A stretch of DNA of 64,000 bases, from contig CBDFNN010000004.1 of NCBI GenBank assembly GCA_965250215.1, positions 3,534,001 to 3,598,000 on the forward strand. The letters run 5' to 3'. The position numbers were made by a program, and so were the translations under genes. Below are positions 42,913-52,126 of the stretch, piece by piece (position 1 is the first letter of the stretch; each line of letters opens with the position of its first letter). This DNA comes from CBDFNN01 sp965250215 (GTDB taxonomy: Bacteria; Bacteroidota; Rhodothermia; Rhodothermales; DATKEJ01). The notes under the pieces are model-generated. The model ran no database searches. It was not told the DNA's origin and worked only from the letters and a program-made list of their open reading frames with translations.

Positions 42913-44365
42913 GATCTATTTCTTCAGGTTTACTATCGATTCTTACAGTGCACGTGATGGTAGTCCCTTCCTCAGAACTGCTTTGAATATCAAAGGACCC
43001 ACCAATTAGTTGTGCACGTTGAGCCATGGTGTGCATCCCCAGGCCCAAGCTACGCGTATTCTTTACTTCAAATCCATTTCCATTGTCGGTGACACGAATT
43101 CGGATTCTCTCTTTTCCAAGAGCGGCGATGATACTCATCGCAGTTGCTCCACTATGCCTAACGGCGTTGTTGCTAGCCTCTTGTACAATTCTAAAAAGGT
43201 GAGTTGCGATGCTATTTTCTACGGCAACGGAGGTCTCACCAAAAACTTTAAACGAACAGGGAATTCCTGACAGCCTTTCCGTGTCGTCAGCCAGTCGACC
43301 TAATGCCTCCACAAATCCTCTTTTCCCAAATTCGACCGGCACAAGTCCTCGAACAAGGAGCCGGACATGGTGATCAGCTTTTTTGACACGTTTCACGATG
43401 TCGAGGACGTCATCAGAAAGACCTTGATCAATCGAGCGCATCCTAGTAGCAATGTTTTGGGCTATTAGACTTATTGCCGTCAGAACCTGACCAAGACCAT
43501 CATGCAGATCCCTGCCAACGGCTCGTCTCTCTATTTCGCTTTTTTTGACCAGCTCCTTCTCTAGCTCTCGTCTTGAGCTAATATCTCGAATAACCCCCGT
43601 GAATGTCCTCACCTGATTTACGAGGACTTCGCTTACAGCCAACTCCATGGGAAAGGTGGATCCGTTTTTCCGTATTCCAACCACCTCCCTCCCGATCCCT
43701 ATTATCTTCTTGTGTCCCGTTTCCTTGTAGTTCGAGACATAGGAATCATGTTCTCGCCGATAGGGCTGAGGCATAAGAATCTTAACATTCTGTCCGAGCA
43801 CCTCGTTTTGCAGATAGCCAAATATCTCCTCAGCTGCGGAATTCATTGAGGTGATTTCACCTGTATCGTTCGTGGTAATAATACCATCCACTATTGTATC
43901 TAACACCGCCCATGCATTGGCTCTTGATTTTTCTAGTTCATCAAGGATTCCAGCGTAACTAGATTCGATATCACTACTTCTCAGCATCCATCGAAGGCGA
44001 TCAATCGTTTGGTCCTCATCTTGCGAAAGTAAAAGAAAATCCTCAATTTTGGATCTAGAAAGCTCATCAAGCTGGCCTATTTCCGAATCGGAAAAGAGAC
44101 CAAAGACCTGTCTTCGAGAAGAGTCTTCGAGCCGATCAAGAGATTCGAGCATGGATGAGTCGGGATCTATGAGAAATACTCGCTCTGCCAAGCTTGGTTG
44201 AGCGTCAAGAGCCTCGTCAAGTCCGTCTGCACATAATACGACCTGCCCTAGGCTCACAAGTATGTTAGCTACTCGCTTTACCTCCACAGGGTCAGAACCG
44301 ATGATCAACGATTCGACGGATGTTATTGCTTTGATCTGCTCACTCATATATTTAGATCCGTCCAC
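42902..44365 (-). CDS. FixL-like heme-PAS sensor histidine kinase
   Basis: The 487-residue soluble kinase has three parts. Residues about 17-130 look like a degenerate receiver (VESLIIGSDPVEVKRVANIL). Residues about 145-265 form a PAS domain very like that of FixL: LMPQPYRREHDSYVSNYKET then IIGIGREVVGIRKNGSTFPM. His206 matches the FixL heme ligand (His200 of Bradyrhizobium FixL) and Arg226 the oxygen-sensing Arg220. Next is a HisKA_3 phosphoacceptor (His288 in GRDLHDGLGQ) and an ATPase domain (EASNNAVRHSG, VTDNGNGF, GLGMHTMAQRA). No membrane helix is seen. It probably senses oxygen and signals to the overlapping regulator gene. Heme binding is inferred. Confidence 0.85.
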   Translation of the reverse strand: MDGSKYMSEQIKAITSVESLIIGSDPVEVKRVANILVSLGQVVLCADGLDEALDAQPSLAERVFLIDPDSSMLESLDRLEDSSRRQVFGLFSDSEIGQLDELSRSKIEDFLLLSQDEDQTIDRLRWMLRSSDIESSYAGILDELEKSRANAWAVLDTIVDGIITTNDTGEITSMNSAAEEIFGYLQNEVLGQNVKILMPQPYRREHDSYVSNYKETGHKKIIGIGREVVGIRKNGSTFPMELAVSEVLVNQVRTFTGVIRDISSRRELEKELVKKSEIERRAVGRDLHDGLGQVLTAISLIAQNIATRMRSIDQGLSDDVLDIVKRVKKADHHVRLLVRGLVPVEFGKRGFVEALGRLADDTERLSGIPCSFKVFGETSVAVENSIATHLFRIVQEASNNAVRHSGATAMSIIAALGKERIRIRVTDNGNGFEVKNTRSLGLGMHTMAQRAQLIGGSFDIQSSSEEGTTITCTVRIDSKPEEIDHEL

Positions 44366-44506
44366 TAATTCTATCGAACGGATACAGCTATCTTACTATA
44401 ACTTTCAGAAATATCAAGAGTCTAGAGAGGAGTGCCCCACGCCCGGTGAGATAATATCTCGTCGCCTTGTAGGTAAATCCATTACAAAATACGAAGGGCT
44501 AAGAGA

Positions 44507-44827
44507 TCAATTCTTTCGGTCGCCAAGATTCTGAATCCACGAAACGGGAATCCCATATCCAAGATTTTCGCCTGCTTTGTAGCTGTAATTTTCCCCAAAG
44601 CTTCCTGATCTTGACCGCTGGTGTTTTTGTATGTACTTGGCGCCGATCAGGCTAGATTCCATTTCAACTCCTTCCTCGAGCTGAAGAGAAATCAGATCCC
44701 ACTCATTCAGTGTGATGGATAGAGGCTGCGTTATTTTCAAGACGGACCAGACTACCCAAGCAAGCATAGCTCCAAGTACCGGCACGATAACGAGCAGAAA
44801 TACTGTTGGAATGGCGCCTGAGCTCAT
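44507..44827 (-). CDS. Small single-helix membrane protein of unknown function
   Basis: This 106-residue protein has one N-terminal membrane helix (TVFLLVIVPVLGAMLAWVVW) and a polar tail with no recognised motif. It starts 5 bases after the caa3 subunit IV gene and so is the last gene of the act-cta transcript. It may be a small oxidase subunit or assembly factor; this rests on position alone. Confidence 0.6.
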   Translation of the reverse strand: MSSGAIPTVFLLVIVPVLGAMLAWVVWSVLKITQPLSITLNEWDLISLQLEEGVEMESSLIGAKYIQKHQRSRSGSFGENYSYKAGENLGYGIPVSWIQNLGDRKN

Positions 44828-44832
44828 GATGA

Positions 44833-45282
44833 TTAGGGTCGAAAGAGTGTCGAGTCTACGGTATTGACAACGGGTTGGGCCTCAAAAACCGGCTTAATTA
44901 GAGAGTCCCGTCGTGCCAATTCGTTTAGCTTTGTCTCCTCCTCAATAACGTTGATGTCTTTTAACGGATCAAAGTCTGATCTGAAATTAGTATCAAGTAG
45001 AGTGATACTTAGAAAAATAACTACGAAAACAAGACCCAGCCCAAGAATCAAGGCATTGACTCGATTATCGTATTTCAGGGCCATGAAAAACGCAATGACC
45101 AGCCCGGCTTTTACGGCGGCTATCAGAAGAGCCAGTGGTAAGTTGAAAGGTCCAAGGTCAACAAACTTTGCTGTCACTACGGTCAAGGCCGTAAAGAATA
45201 TCAAAGCTCCAAAGACCTTATAGTAGATGGGATACGGAATGATATGGTGTCCGTGTCCTTCTTCGTGTGAGTCGTGACTCAT
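44833..45282 (-). CDS. Cytochrome c oxidase subunit IV (prokaryotic type)
   Basis: The 149-residue protein has a His-rich N-terminus (SHDSHEEGHGHHIIPYPIYY), three membrane helices (FGALIFFTALTVVTAKFV, LPLALLIAAVKAGLVIAFFM, LILGLGLVFVVIFLSITLLD) and a polar tail. The ALLIAAVKAGLVIAFFMALKYD part is typical of bacterial subunit IV. It stabilises the heme-copper oxidase. It follows subunit III by 12 bases. Confidence 0.88.
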   Translation of the reverse strand: MSHDSHEEGHGHHIIPYPIYYKVFGALIFFTALTVVTAKFVDLGPFNLPLALLIAAVKAGLVIAFFMALKYDNRVNALILGLGLVFVVIFLSITLLDTNFRSDFDPLKDINVIEEETKLNELARRDSLIKPVFEAQPVVNTVDSTLFRP

Positions 45283-45294
45283 TAAATTGTCTTT

Positions 45295-45996
45295 CTAAAT
45301 GAGGTAAAGTAGGGGGAAAAGGAAAATCCAGATTAGATCAACCAAGTGCCAATAAAGGCCTGAAAGTTCAACAGGTGTATACCATTCTGCGGAGAATCGA
45401 CCTCTGGTTGCTTTTACGACCAGCCAGATCATTATTCCAATACCAATAACGACGTGAAATCCATGTATCCCCGTCATGATGAAATAGATCGAGAAGAATA
45501 TTGGATTTACGAAATGCTCAGGTAGATCGTGTGCGCTATAATTTGCTCCAGGAAAGATTCCATGGCTAAACTTGGCTGAGTATTCAATGGCCTTAATTAT
45601 CAGAAAAGCAAAGGCGCATGCGATGGTAATCAAAAGATATCTGACCAATGCCTCTTGCTTGTTCTCCTGAATCGAGCGAATGGCTAATGCCACTGTAAGG
45701 CTTGATGCAATTAGGATAACAGTGTTCAGAGCACCTAATTTCCAGTCCAGAGCAGAGGCTGCAGAAGTAAACACTTCAGGATACCAAACACGGTATACCG
45801 TGTAGGCAACAAACATCCCACTAAACAGCAAGATCTCTGTAACAAGGAACATCCACATCCCCATTTTTGCTGCATCAAATTGCTGCTCCGCCGAAACGAA
45901 GTGGTGCTGCAAATAGGCTGGATGCCCGTGCCCATCACCGTGGTGTTCTACACCCTGAGCATCGGGTTTGGAATCTACTTCAATAGTAGCCGACAT
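45295..45996 (-). CDS. ctaE: caa3 cytochrome c oxidase subunit III
   Basis: The 233-residue protein has five membrane helices and subunit III motifs: AKMGMWMFLVTEILLFSGMF, FFSIYFIMTGIHGFHVVIGI and PVELSGLYWHLVDLIWIFLF. Its N-terminus is His-rich. It follows subunit I by 11 bases. Confidence 0.95.
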   Translation of the reverse strand: MSATIEVDSKPDAQGVEHHGDGHGHPAYLQHHFVSAEQQFDAAKMGMWMFLVTEILLFSGMFVAYTVYRVWYPEVFTSAASALDWKLGALNTVILIASSLTVALAIRSIQENKQEALVRYLLITIACAFAFLIIKAIEYSAKFSHGIFPGANYSAHDLPEHFVNPIFFSIYFIMTGIHGFHVVIGIGIMIWLVVKATRGRFSAEWYTPVELSGLYWHLVDLIWIFLFPLLYLI

Positions 45997-46007
45997 ATTA
46001 TCTCTTT

Positions 46008-47726
46008 TTAGTTTTCGCTTACTTGTGAGTCGCTGACCTCAACACTTGCACCGTCTCCGGTTGCTCCGTCGGCATCCGTATATAGTTCATCGATCAGGTG
46101 ATAGTCATAGGGACCACGCGTAACAATAGGCGTCCCTTTAAAGTTGTGTGGATCTGGAGGGGAAGTCGTATTTGTCCAGTCGAGTGTAGCAGCTCCCCAT
46201 GGGTTGGATCCGCTCTTCGGTGCATTCTTTCTGAATGTCGCAAGCAAGTTGAACATGGTCACGAATAGTCCGACTGCCAAGACCCAAGAGCCAGCCGTAG
46301 ACAGCAAATGTAGGGATTCGTATTCAGGAAGATAGTCCCAGTATCGCCTCGGCATTCCTTGGCTACCCAAAATGAACTGAGGGAAGAATGTCAAATTAAA
46401 TCCAACGAATACAAAACCAGCGGCAATAGATGAGATCATATTGTTGTACATCTTGCCAAACATCTTTGGCCACCAGTAATGAACACCTCCTAACATGGCG
46501 ATCACCGTTCCACCCATCATGACGTAGTGGAAGTGAGCTACAACGAAATAGGTGTCGTGGAGATGGACATCAACGGATAAAACTCCGAGCATAACCCCCG
46601 TAACGCCGCCAATCGTGAAAAGGAAAAGAAAGGACAGCGCATAAAGCATCGGTGTCTGGAGCCAAACCGATCCCTTGTACATTGTTGCTACCCAGTTGAT
46701 GACCTTAATACCAGACGGAATTCCAATCAAGTAGGTTATCAGGGAAAAAACAATCGAAGAGACTTCAGATTGTCCGGAGACAAACATATGGTGACCCCAA
46801 ACGAGGAATCCAAGCAATGCGATTGCGACAGAGGAAAGCGCGATCGGCTTGTAACCATAAATCCTCTGTCGAGAAAAAGTAGTCACTAATTCGGACATGA
46901 TTCCGAAAGCTGGCAGGATCATGATATAGACCGCCGGGTGAGAATAGAACCAAAAGAAGTGCTGGAATAGAACTGGATCACCTCCCAATGCAGGATCGAA
47001 GATTCCGATGTTCAAGAACTTCTCAAAGAAGAGAAGGACCATGGTGATTCCAATAACGGGAGTTGCCAATACCTGGACGATACTCGTTGCATACAATCCC
47101 CATATCATCAATGGCATCCTATTCCATGTCATGCCTGGAGCGCGCATCTTATGAATCGTCACAATGAAGTTGATTCCTGTCAGAATGGAAGAGAATCCAG
47201 CGACAAAGACCGCCGTCGTCATCCATAAAACCGCACTATTGTTGTCAACGAAATCTGAATAGGGTGTGTAGAAAGTCCAACCCGTATCTACTTGGCCAAA
47301 GACGATTCCTCCAATGGCAAAGAGACTACCTATGCCGTAGAGATAGAAACTGCCAAGATTCAGTTTCGGGAAGGCAACATCCTTCGCCCCAATCATGAGA
47401 GGCAGAACGAAATTGCCAAGTGCAGCTGGTATCGACGGGATGATGAACAAGAAGACCATCATCACCCCATGTAGAGTGAATATCTGGTTGTAGGTCTGAG
47501 CATCAATAAATTGCTCACCCGATCTCATCAACTCAAGTCGTACCACAAGAGCAAGAATTCCAGCTATCAAAAAGAATAAAGAGACTGATGCGAGATACAT
47601 CAAGCCAATTCTCTTGTGATCAATTGTTGTTGCCCAGGATTTGAATCCCTTGGGTTCTCTTAAATAGTTATGAGTGGCTTCGTATCCCTTCGGAAGAACC
47701 TCTCTCTGTAAGGTGCTTGTACTCAT
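46008..47726 (-). CDS. ctaD: caa3 cytochrome c oxidase subunit I, A2 type
   Basis: The 572-residue, 12-helix catalytic subunit carries heme a, heme a3 and CuB. Key motifs are FTLHGVMMVFLFIIP (heme ligand), FFWFYSHPAVYIMILPAFG, WGHHMFVSGQ (CuB His pair) and HDTYFVVAHFHYVMMGG (heme His). In the helix VI motif the usual Glu of HPEVY is absent and Tyr-Ser precedes the His, giving YSHPAV; this marks the A2 subclass described in Rhodothermus and Thermus. The cross-linked Tyr is kept. It abuts the subunit II gene by 1 base. Confidence 0.97.
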   Translation of the reverse strand: MSTSTLQREVLPKGYEATHNYLREPKGFKSWATTIDHKRIGLMYLASVSLFFLIAGILALVVRLELMRSGEQFIDAQTYNQIFTLHGVMMVFLFIIPSIPAALGNFVLPLMIGAKDVAFPKLNLGSFYLYGIGSLFAIGGIVFGQVDTGWTFYTPYSDFVDNNSAVLWMTTAVFVAGFSSILTGINFIVTIHKMRAPGMTWNRMPLMIWGLYATSIVQVLATPVIGITMVLLFFEKFLNIGIFDPALGGDPVLFQHFFWFYSHPAVYIMILPAFGIMSELVTTFSRQRIYGYKPIALSSVAIALLGFLVWGHHMFVSGQSEVSSIVFSLITYLIGIPSGIKVINWVATMYKGSVWLQTPMLYALSFLFLFTIGGVTGVMLGVLSVDVHLHDTYFVVAHFHYVMMGGTVIAMLGGVHYWWPKMFGKMYNNMISSIAAGFVFVGFNLTFFPQFILGSQGMPRRYWDYLPEYESLHLLSTAGSWVLAVGLFVTMFNLLATFRKNAPKSGSNPWGAATLDWTNTTSPPDPHNFKGTPIVTRGPYDYHLIDELYTDADGATGDGASVEVSDSQVSEN

Positions 47727-47727
47727 A

Positions 47728-48783
47728 TTACTTGACTGTCTTAATAAACTCCGCTAGGGCTCTCACTTCGATATCATTCAGATTGAAAAGCGCCATAGCA
47801 TTTGGATAGCCCTCCGCAATTTTAGCCGAAGGCATCAGGATAGACTCTCTGATGTACTCCTCATCGACAAGAACAATTTGGCCTCCTTCGAGGGGCCGCT
47901 GTGTCCCAAATATGCCTTGGAATGAAGGCCCAACGATTCTACTGCCGTCAATTGAGTGACAGGCGTCGCATCGTTGCTTCACGTAAATCTCCTGACCATA
48001 CTCCGCATAGGCTTCAGGACCCGAATCAGGATCAAAATCAACTCCTCCCGTAGCCTCCCAGTCATCGAACTCACCTTGAGACAGAACTCGCAATTCCGCT
48101 TTCATTTGTGAATGATCCTTTCCGCAATATTCCGTACAGAAAATCTGAATAAACTCACCGGGGTCACCATCGGTAAGGCCTTCCGCTGTCTGCTCTGTAG
48201 CCTCAAACCAAAGTGTCGTATACCTATTCGGAATAACGTCGTGTTTGACCCTAAAGTCGGGTACAAAGAAGCTATGAAGCACGTCCGTGCTTGTCATGAT
48301 CAACTTCACTGGACGACCCACCGGGACGACCAACTCGCCGGTCGATGTAACACCTGTACGCGGATAAGTGAAATCCCAATTCCACATTTTCGCCGTTGCA
48401 TAGATCTCATAGGAATCTTGGGGGGCAACGGTAACCTTGACAAAGGACTTGAAACCCCAGGTGAAAACTACGAGACAAAGAATGGTTGGAATAATTATCA
48501 ATGCTGTCTCGAAGGCGTGATTCCCCTCAACAAGCGTAGATCGCTCTTTCATATCATTCCGCATATACTTCAGAATGAGAACGATCATGGCCACCACAAC
48601 CATGATTGTGAGGATGGCGCTCGCCCATGTGACGAAATAGAATGGCGCATCTATGACCGGAGCCAAAGTCGACTTTTGAGCGGGAAGCCAGCCGTACTGC
48701 ATGACTAATTTCGTCATCCAGACCAACATCCCAACAAACAGAGTGATGACTATGTAGCCAATTCTTCTATTCGATTTTCGCAT
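47728..48783 (-). CDS. ctaC: caa3 cytochrome c oxidase subunit II with fused cytochrome c
   Basis: The 351-residue protein has two membrane helices, a CuA cupredoxin domain (HSFFVPDFRVKHDVIP and FCTEYCGKDHSQMKAEL, giving all CuA ligands) and a C-terminal cytochrome c domain with CDACHSIDGSRIVGPSF and an axial Met in LMPSAKIAEGYP. The fused cytochrome makes this a caa3 enzyme. It would receive electrons from complex III directly or through a carrier. It lies 6 bases after the Sco gene. Confidence 0.96.
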   Translation of the reverse strand: MRKSNRRIGYIVITLFVGMLVWMTKLVMQYGWLPAQKSTLAPVIDAPFYFVTWASAILTIMVVVAMIVLILKYMRNDMKERSTLVEGNHAFETALIIIPTILCLVVFTWGFKSFVKVTVAPQDSYEIYATAKMWNWDFTYPRTGVTSTGELVVPVGRPVKLIMTSTDVLHSFFVPDFRVKHDVIPNRYTTLWFEATEQTAEGLTDGDPGEFIQIFCTEYCGKDHSQMKAELRVLSQGEFDDWEATGGVDFDPDSGPEAYAEYGQEIYVKQRCDACHSIDGSRIVGPSFQGIFGTQRPLEGGQIVLVDEEYIRESILMPSAKIAEGYPNAMALFNLNDIEVRALAEFIKTVK

Positions 48784-48789
48784 TATAAC

Positions 48790-49656
48790 TTAATCGGTTA
48801 AAACAATATCTGAGAGGCGGGGTGCATTGTCTCCACCGTTTGACTCTCGTCTCCAAAACAAAAACAGAAAAAAACCAAGAATGAGAACGGTAAGCCCACC
48901 AGCAAGAGTCATTAGGTTCTTAGCGTAGAGAACATATTCACCAGAAGCCGAATCGTATCTGTAACAATAGAGAATTACCCGGTCAACGACTGTTCCAATT
49001 TTGCCTTGTGAGGCTTCGACAAAAGCAGTTCGAAGATCACGCGGCTTGAATCTGGCGCCATACATATATCGAGTGATCTTTCCCTCCGGCCCCATAAAGA
49101 CCAAGACCGCTGGATGTGCATATTGCTTAGTGCCTTCATCCCATCGGTATTCAAATCCTACGGCGGAAGCAATGGATACCAGGTCTTCTTTTTCGCCAAC
49201 AAGAAAGCTCCAATTTTCGTCGATATTGTCGACATGTTTTAGGCGTTCGAGATACTTTGCTCTAGCCTCTCTTGCTTGCTCTGCGCTTTCGCCCTCGGCA
49301 AAACTGACCGTCAATATCTTATAGTCGTCACCAGCTTTGAGAGACATGTCGCCTATACCTTTGGTGAGACCATCTAAGATTGAGGAGCAAAGAGTAGGGC
49401 AATCAAAGTAGACCAGATTCAGAAGAACCGGCTTCCCATTCTCAAAATAATCTCCTAGCCGAACTGGAGTATTGAATTCATCGACAAATTCGAGATCCAA
49501 ATCCACTCTAGATCCTAGCATTTCTGTTACTCCCAGGCCCTCCAATGCTTTGGGTAAATTAGTGTCTTGTGCGTCTAGTTGATAGACGGTCAAGACAACA
49601 AATAAACACGCTATGCAGAATTTTTTGATCAAACTATAAATTGCGCTCTGTTGCAC
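48790..49656 (-). CDS. SCO1/SenC-family copper chaperone
   Basis: The 288-residue protein has an N-terminal signal (IACLFVVLTVYQLDAQ), a thioredoxin-like SCO domain with the copper-binding Cys pair YFDCPTLCSSILDG and its partner His in QYAHPAVLVFMGPEGKITRY, and a C-terminal membrane helix (LAGGLTVLILGFFLFLF). It delivers copper to the CuA centre of the adjacent subunit II. It is abutted on both sides by cotranscribed genes. Confidence 0.92.
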   Translation of the reverse strand: MQQSAIYSLIKKFCIACLFVVLTVYQLDAQDTNLPKALEGLGVTEMLGSRVDLDLEFVDEFNTPVRLGDYFENGKPVLLNLVYFDCPTLCSSILDGLTKGIGDMSLKAGDDYKILTVSFAEGESAEQAREARAKYLERLKHVDNIDENWSFLVGEKEDLVSIASAVGFEYRWDEGTKQYAHPAVLVFMGPEGKITRYMYGARFKPRDLRTAFVEASQGKIGTVVDRVILYCYRYDSASGEYVLYAKNLMTLAGGLTVLILGFFLFLFWRRESNGGDNAPRLSDIVLTD

Positions 49657-50073
49657 TTATTCTTCAACAGCCCTTGTAGTGTCTGGACTAATCACAGACT
49701 CTCTAGCCTTCCATTCCTCCTCTGCCATCAATTCCATGGCTCTATCAATCGGTACGCGATAAACACCATTTTCTTCATCAATCTCACCGTACTGTGTCAA
49801 CTTTCTGTCTGCTTCGGCTTCCGTCTGTCGCAACTCTCGGGGCTCTGAAGTAAGAGACAGCTCATCTATGGCTGATTGCCTCTCAACTTTAATCCACCAA
49901 AAGGTCAAAACGACAACGACGGCGACAGTTAAGAACATTATATATAATGTTCTTAGTATCGGCATGGCGCTGAATTGCTCAGGATTAAAACCAAGCTCGA
50001 TGACCTCTTCGCTTGGAGCCTCCTCTCCGGTAAAACTCTCTAATCCTTGCGGCTGGCCTGTATGCTTTGACAT
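49657..50073 (-). CDS. Small membrane protein of the act-cta operon
   Basis: The ATG at 50073 is chosen; the open frame extends back to 50283 but that part overlaps actF and has no usable start. The 138-residue protein has one membrane helix (LRTLYIMFLTVAVVVVLTFW) and a C-terminal motif NGVYRVPIDRAMELMAEE. A similar IPIDRAM peptide recurs in small proteins near complex III and oxidase genes in other phyla, from memory. The role is unknown; an accessory subunit or assembly factor is likely from position between actF and Sco. Confidence 0.7.
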   Translation of the reverse strand: MSKHTGQPQGLESFTGEEAPSEEVIELGFNPEQFSAMPILRTLYIMFLTVAVVVVLTFWWIKVERQSAIDELSLTSEPRELRQTEAEADRKLTQYGEIDEENGVYRVPIDRAMELMAEEEWKARESVISPDTTRAVEE

Positions 50074-50191
50074 GATTCTATTCGGTTCGTCTTCTAAAAT
50101 CTCAACACTTCTGAATACGGCAAAAGCACGTCTATCGACGTGCCAGGCTTGGACAAGTTGTACACCTTCGTCGCTTTGCTTCTCATCTACA

Positions 50192-51451
50192 CTATTGATT
50201 TTCGAAGTCGACCGAACGGGTGAATCTTGGATCATTATGGGGCACCAAACTATGGCGTCCAGCTCTCGCAATTCCAAGTCCAAACAACATAAATGCCATA
50301 CCTAGCCACATCGTGAAATCAATCAATTGTGGATGGAAGCCATGCGTATCGATGACTGGCATTATCAACCAGTACATATCGACAAAGTGCATAGCCAAGA
50401 ACCAGAAAACCATGACCCATAGGACAGGCTTAAATCTTTTTGAGGCCCTGAATATCATTATTAGGAAGGGGATGATAAAGTGGCCAAATAGCAACACGAG
50501 AGAAATCGATCCCCAACTTCCTTCAATTCTATGCCTAAACCAAACCGTCTCTTCAGGAAGGTTCGCAAACCAGATTAGCATGTACTGTGAGAAGGCGATG
50601 TAAGCCCAAAATACGGTGAAGGCAAACATGAATTTGCCCAAATCATGATAGTGTTCGTTGGTAATGATTCCCTTGAGATAGCCCGCTTTGTGATAAAGTA
50701 GGGCTATGAGGGTAATCATAGCATTTATACTAAAGAAGGCACCTGCAAAAATATAGACTCCAAACATCGTCGAGAACCAGTGTGGATCGAGAGTCATGAT
50801 CAAATCGATTCCACCAAAGGCCAGTGTAAGAACAAAAAGCGGAAGCCCGAAAGCGGTGATTTTTTTCAATCGCTTCGAATAGTTCTCGTTTGGATTGAGA
50901 TCCTGCTTCAGAGACAAGCTATACAACTTGTAGGAGAAGAATATCCAGACAGCAAAGTAGAACACCCAACGTAAAATGAAGAAAGTGGAGTTCAAATAAG
51001 CGCTTTTACCATCCAGTATTGGATCGAATTCTGCACCCCCAACTTCGTACAGTTCAGTATGCGTCCAATGATAGAGATCGTGCATTCCAAGAATAATCGG
51101 AATTAAAAGGATAGCAAGGATTGGAAAACTCATCATCACTATTTCTGCAATCCGCCTAACGACGATGCTCCATGTAGCCTGAGTGATGTGTTGCACCATT
51201 ACAAAGAACAAGGCTCCCAGTGTGATGGTCAAACAAAAAGCATAGGCTGTCACATAAGAGAAGAAAAATCTCTGTGAGAAAAGATGTCCATCCTCTCCTC
51301 CAAGGCCTAGTGCGAAAGATACCAGAAGTAGGGAAACGCCAATCCCAAGCGGCACAGCCCATGTGGTCAGAGAAGGTGTAAATCTAAACCTTTCCTCGGC
51401 AGAGTCTGCCGTCCTCTTAAATGGATCAAGTAAATATCCTAAAGGATTCAT
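50192..51451 (-). CDS. actF: Alternative complex III subunit ActF (NrfD-like)
   Basis: The 419-residue inner-membrane protein has about ten helices and belongs to the NrfD/PsrC-like quinol-binding group (TWAVPLGIGVSLLLVSFALG, FAFTVFWAYIAFSQYMLIWF). It is the shorter of the two NrfD-like subunits of alternative complex III. It follows actE by 19 bases and ends the act genes proper. Confidence 0.93.
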   Translation of the reverse strand: MNPLGYLLDPFKRTADSAEERFRFTPSLTTWAVPLGIGVSLLLVSFALGLGGEDGHLFSQRFFFSYVTAYAFCLTITLGALFFVMVQHITQATWSIVVRRIAEIVMMSFPILAILLIPIILGMHDLYHWTHTELYEVGGAEFDPILDGKSAYLNSTFFILRWVFYFAVWIFFSYKLYSLSLKQDLNPNENYSKRLKKITAFGLPLFVLTLAFGGIDLIMTLDPHWFSTMFGVYIFAGAFFSINAMITLIALLYHKAGYLKGIITNEHYHDLGKFMFAFTVFWAYIAFSQYMLIWFANLPEETVWFRHRIEGSWGSISLVLLFGHFIIPFLIMIFRASKRFKPVLWVMVFWFLAMHFVDMYWLIMPVIDTHGFHPQLIDFTMWLGMAFMLFGLGIARAGRHSLVPHNDPRFTRSVDFENQ

Positions 51452-51470
51452 TCTAAACGATTATTATTCT

Positions 51471-52124
51471 CTACTGCTCGGAGACGCCGATATTCGGTGC
51501 AATCTCCTCGATATTATTCAAAACTTCTGTTGGTACGTCACCTGCTTGCGCATTTTGACTTCTCTGCAAGGCACGGATGTACGCAACAATGGCCCATCTG
51601 TCCTCTGGATCAACATGATAGCCGTAAGCCGGCATGCTGTTATAGCCATTTGAAATCACATTGAAGATGTGTCCATCTTCGATTTCTCGAATTCTGTCTG
51701 AGTGATAAGTTGGCGCGGGGACAAATCCATATCCGCCCGTCATAATCACACCGTTCCCGTCTCCCGCAGAGCCGTGACACGGGGCACAATAGATTTGAAA
51801 ACGATCTTGACCTCGTTCTAATAACTCCCTACTCATTGTCATCGGAGATGAAGCTAAAAAAGAACCGTCTGTGTTTCGGCCATAATACATACCTGCATCT
51901 TCCCGGAGCATTCCGCGAGCAACAGTCCCTGCCACAGGCAAGCGCATGGCCCTTCCGTCGGCAAAAAATTCCGAACCCTCCTGAGGATCGTACTTCTCTT
52001 GGAAGTCCATATTCAGATTGGGATGAATCGGCGGCTTACTTGAAGATGTCCCTCGGCATCCAGCGATAGCAAAAGATGCTAGTACTAGTAAGAGTAAATA
52101 AGATTTTCCTAGAGTTCTATTCAC
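51471..52124 (-). CDS. actE: Alternative complex III subunit ActE (monoheme cytochrome c lipoprotein)
   Basis: A GTG at 52124 is chosen, 2 bases after the actD stop; the frame extends further but would overlap actD. The 217-residue lipoprotein (lipobox AIAGC) has a cytochrome c domain with YCAPCHGSAGDGNGV and an axial Met in NSMPAYGYHVDPEDRW. It carries electrons from the ActA/ActB part of the complex to the oxidase. Confidence 0.93.
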   Translation of the reverse strand: MNRTLGKSYLLLLVLASFAIAGCRGTSSSKPPIHPNLNMDFQEKYDPQEGSEFFADGRAMRLPVAGTVARGMLREDAGMYYGRNTDGSFLASSPMTMSRELLERGQDRFQIYCAPCHGSAGDGNGVIMTGGYGFVPAPTYHSDRIREIEDGHIFNVISNGYNSMPAYGYHVDPEDRWAIVAYIRALQRSQNAQAGDVPTEVLNNIEEIAPNIGVSEQ

Positions 52125-52126
52125 AG

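Noticed and set aside
50074..50283. Upstream extension of the small act-operon membrane protein
   Set aside because: It overlaps actF, has no family-like residues and lacks a suitable start other than one within actF.
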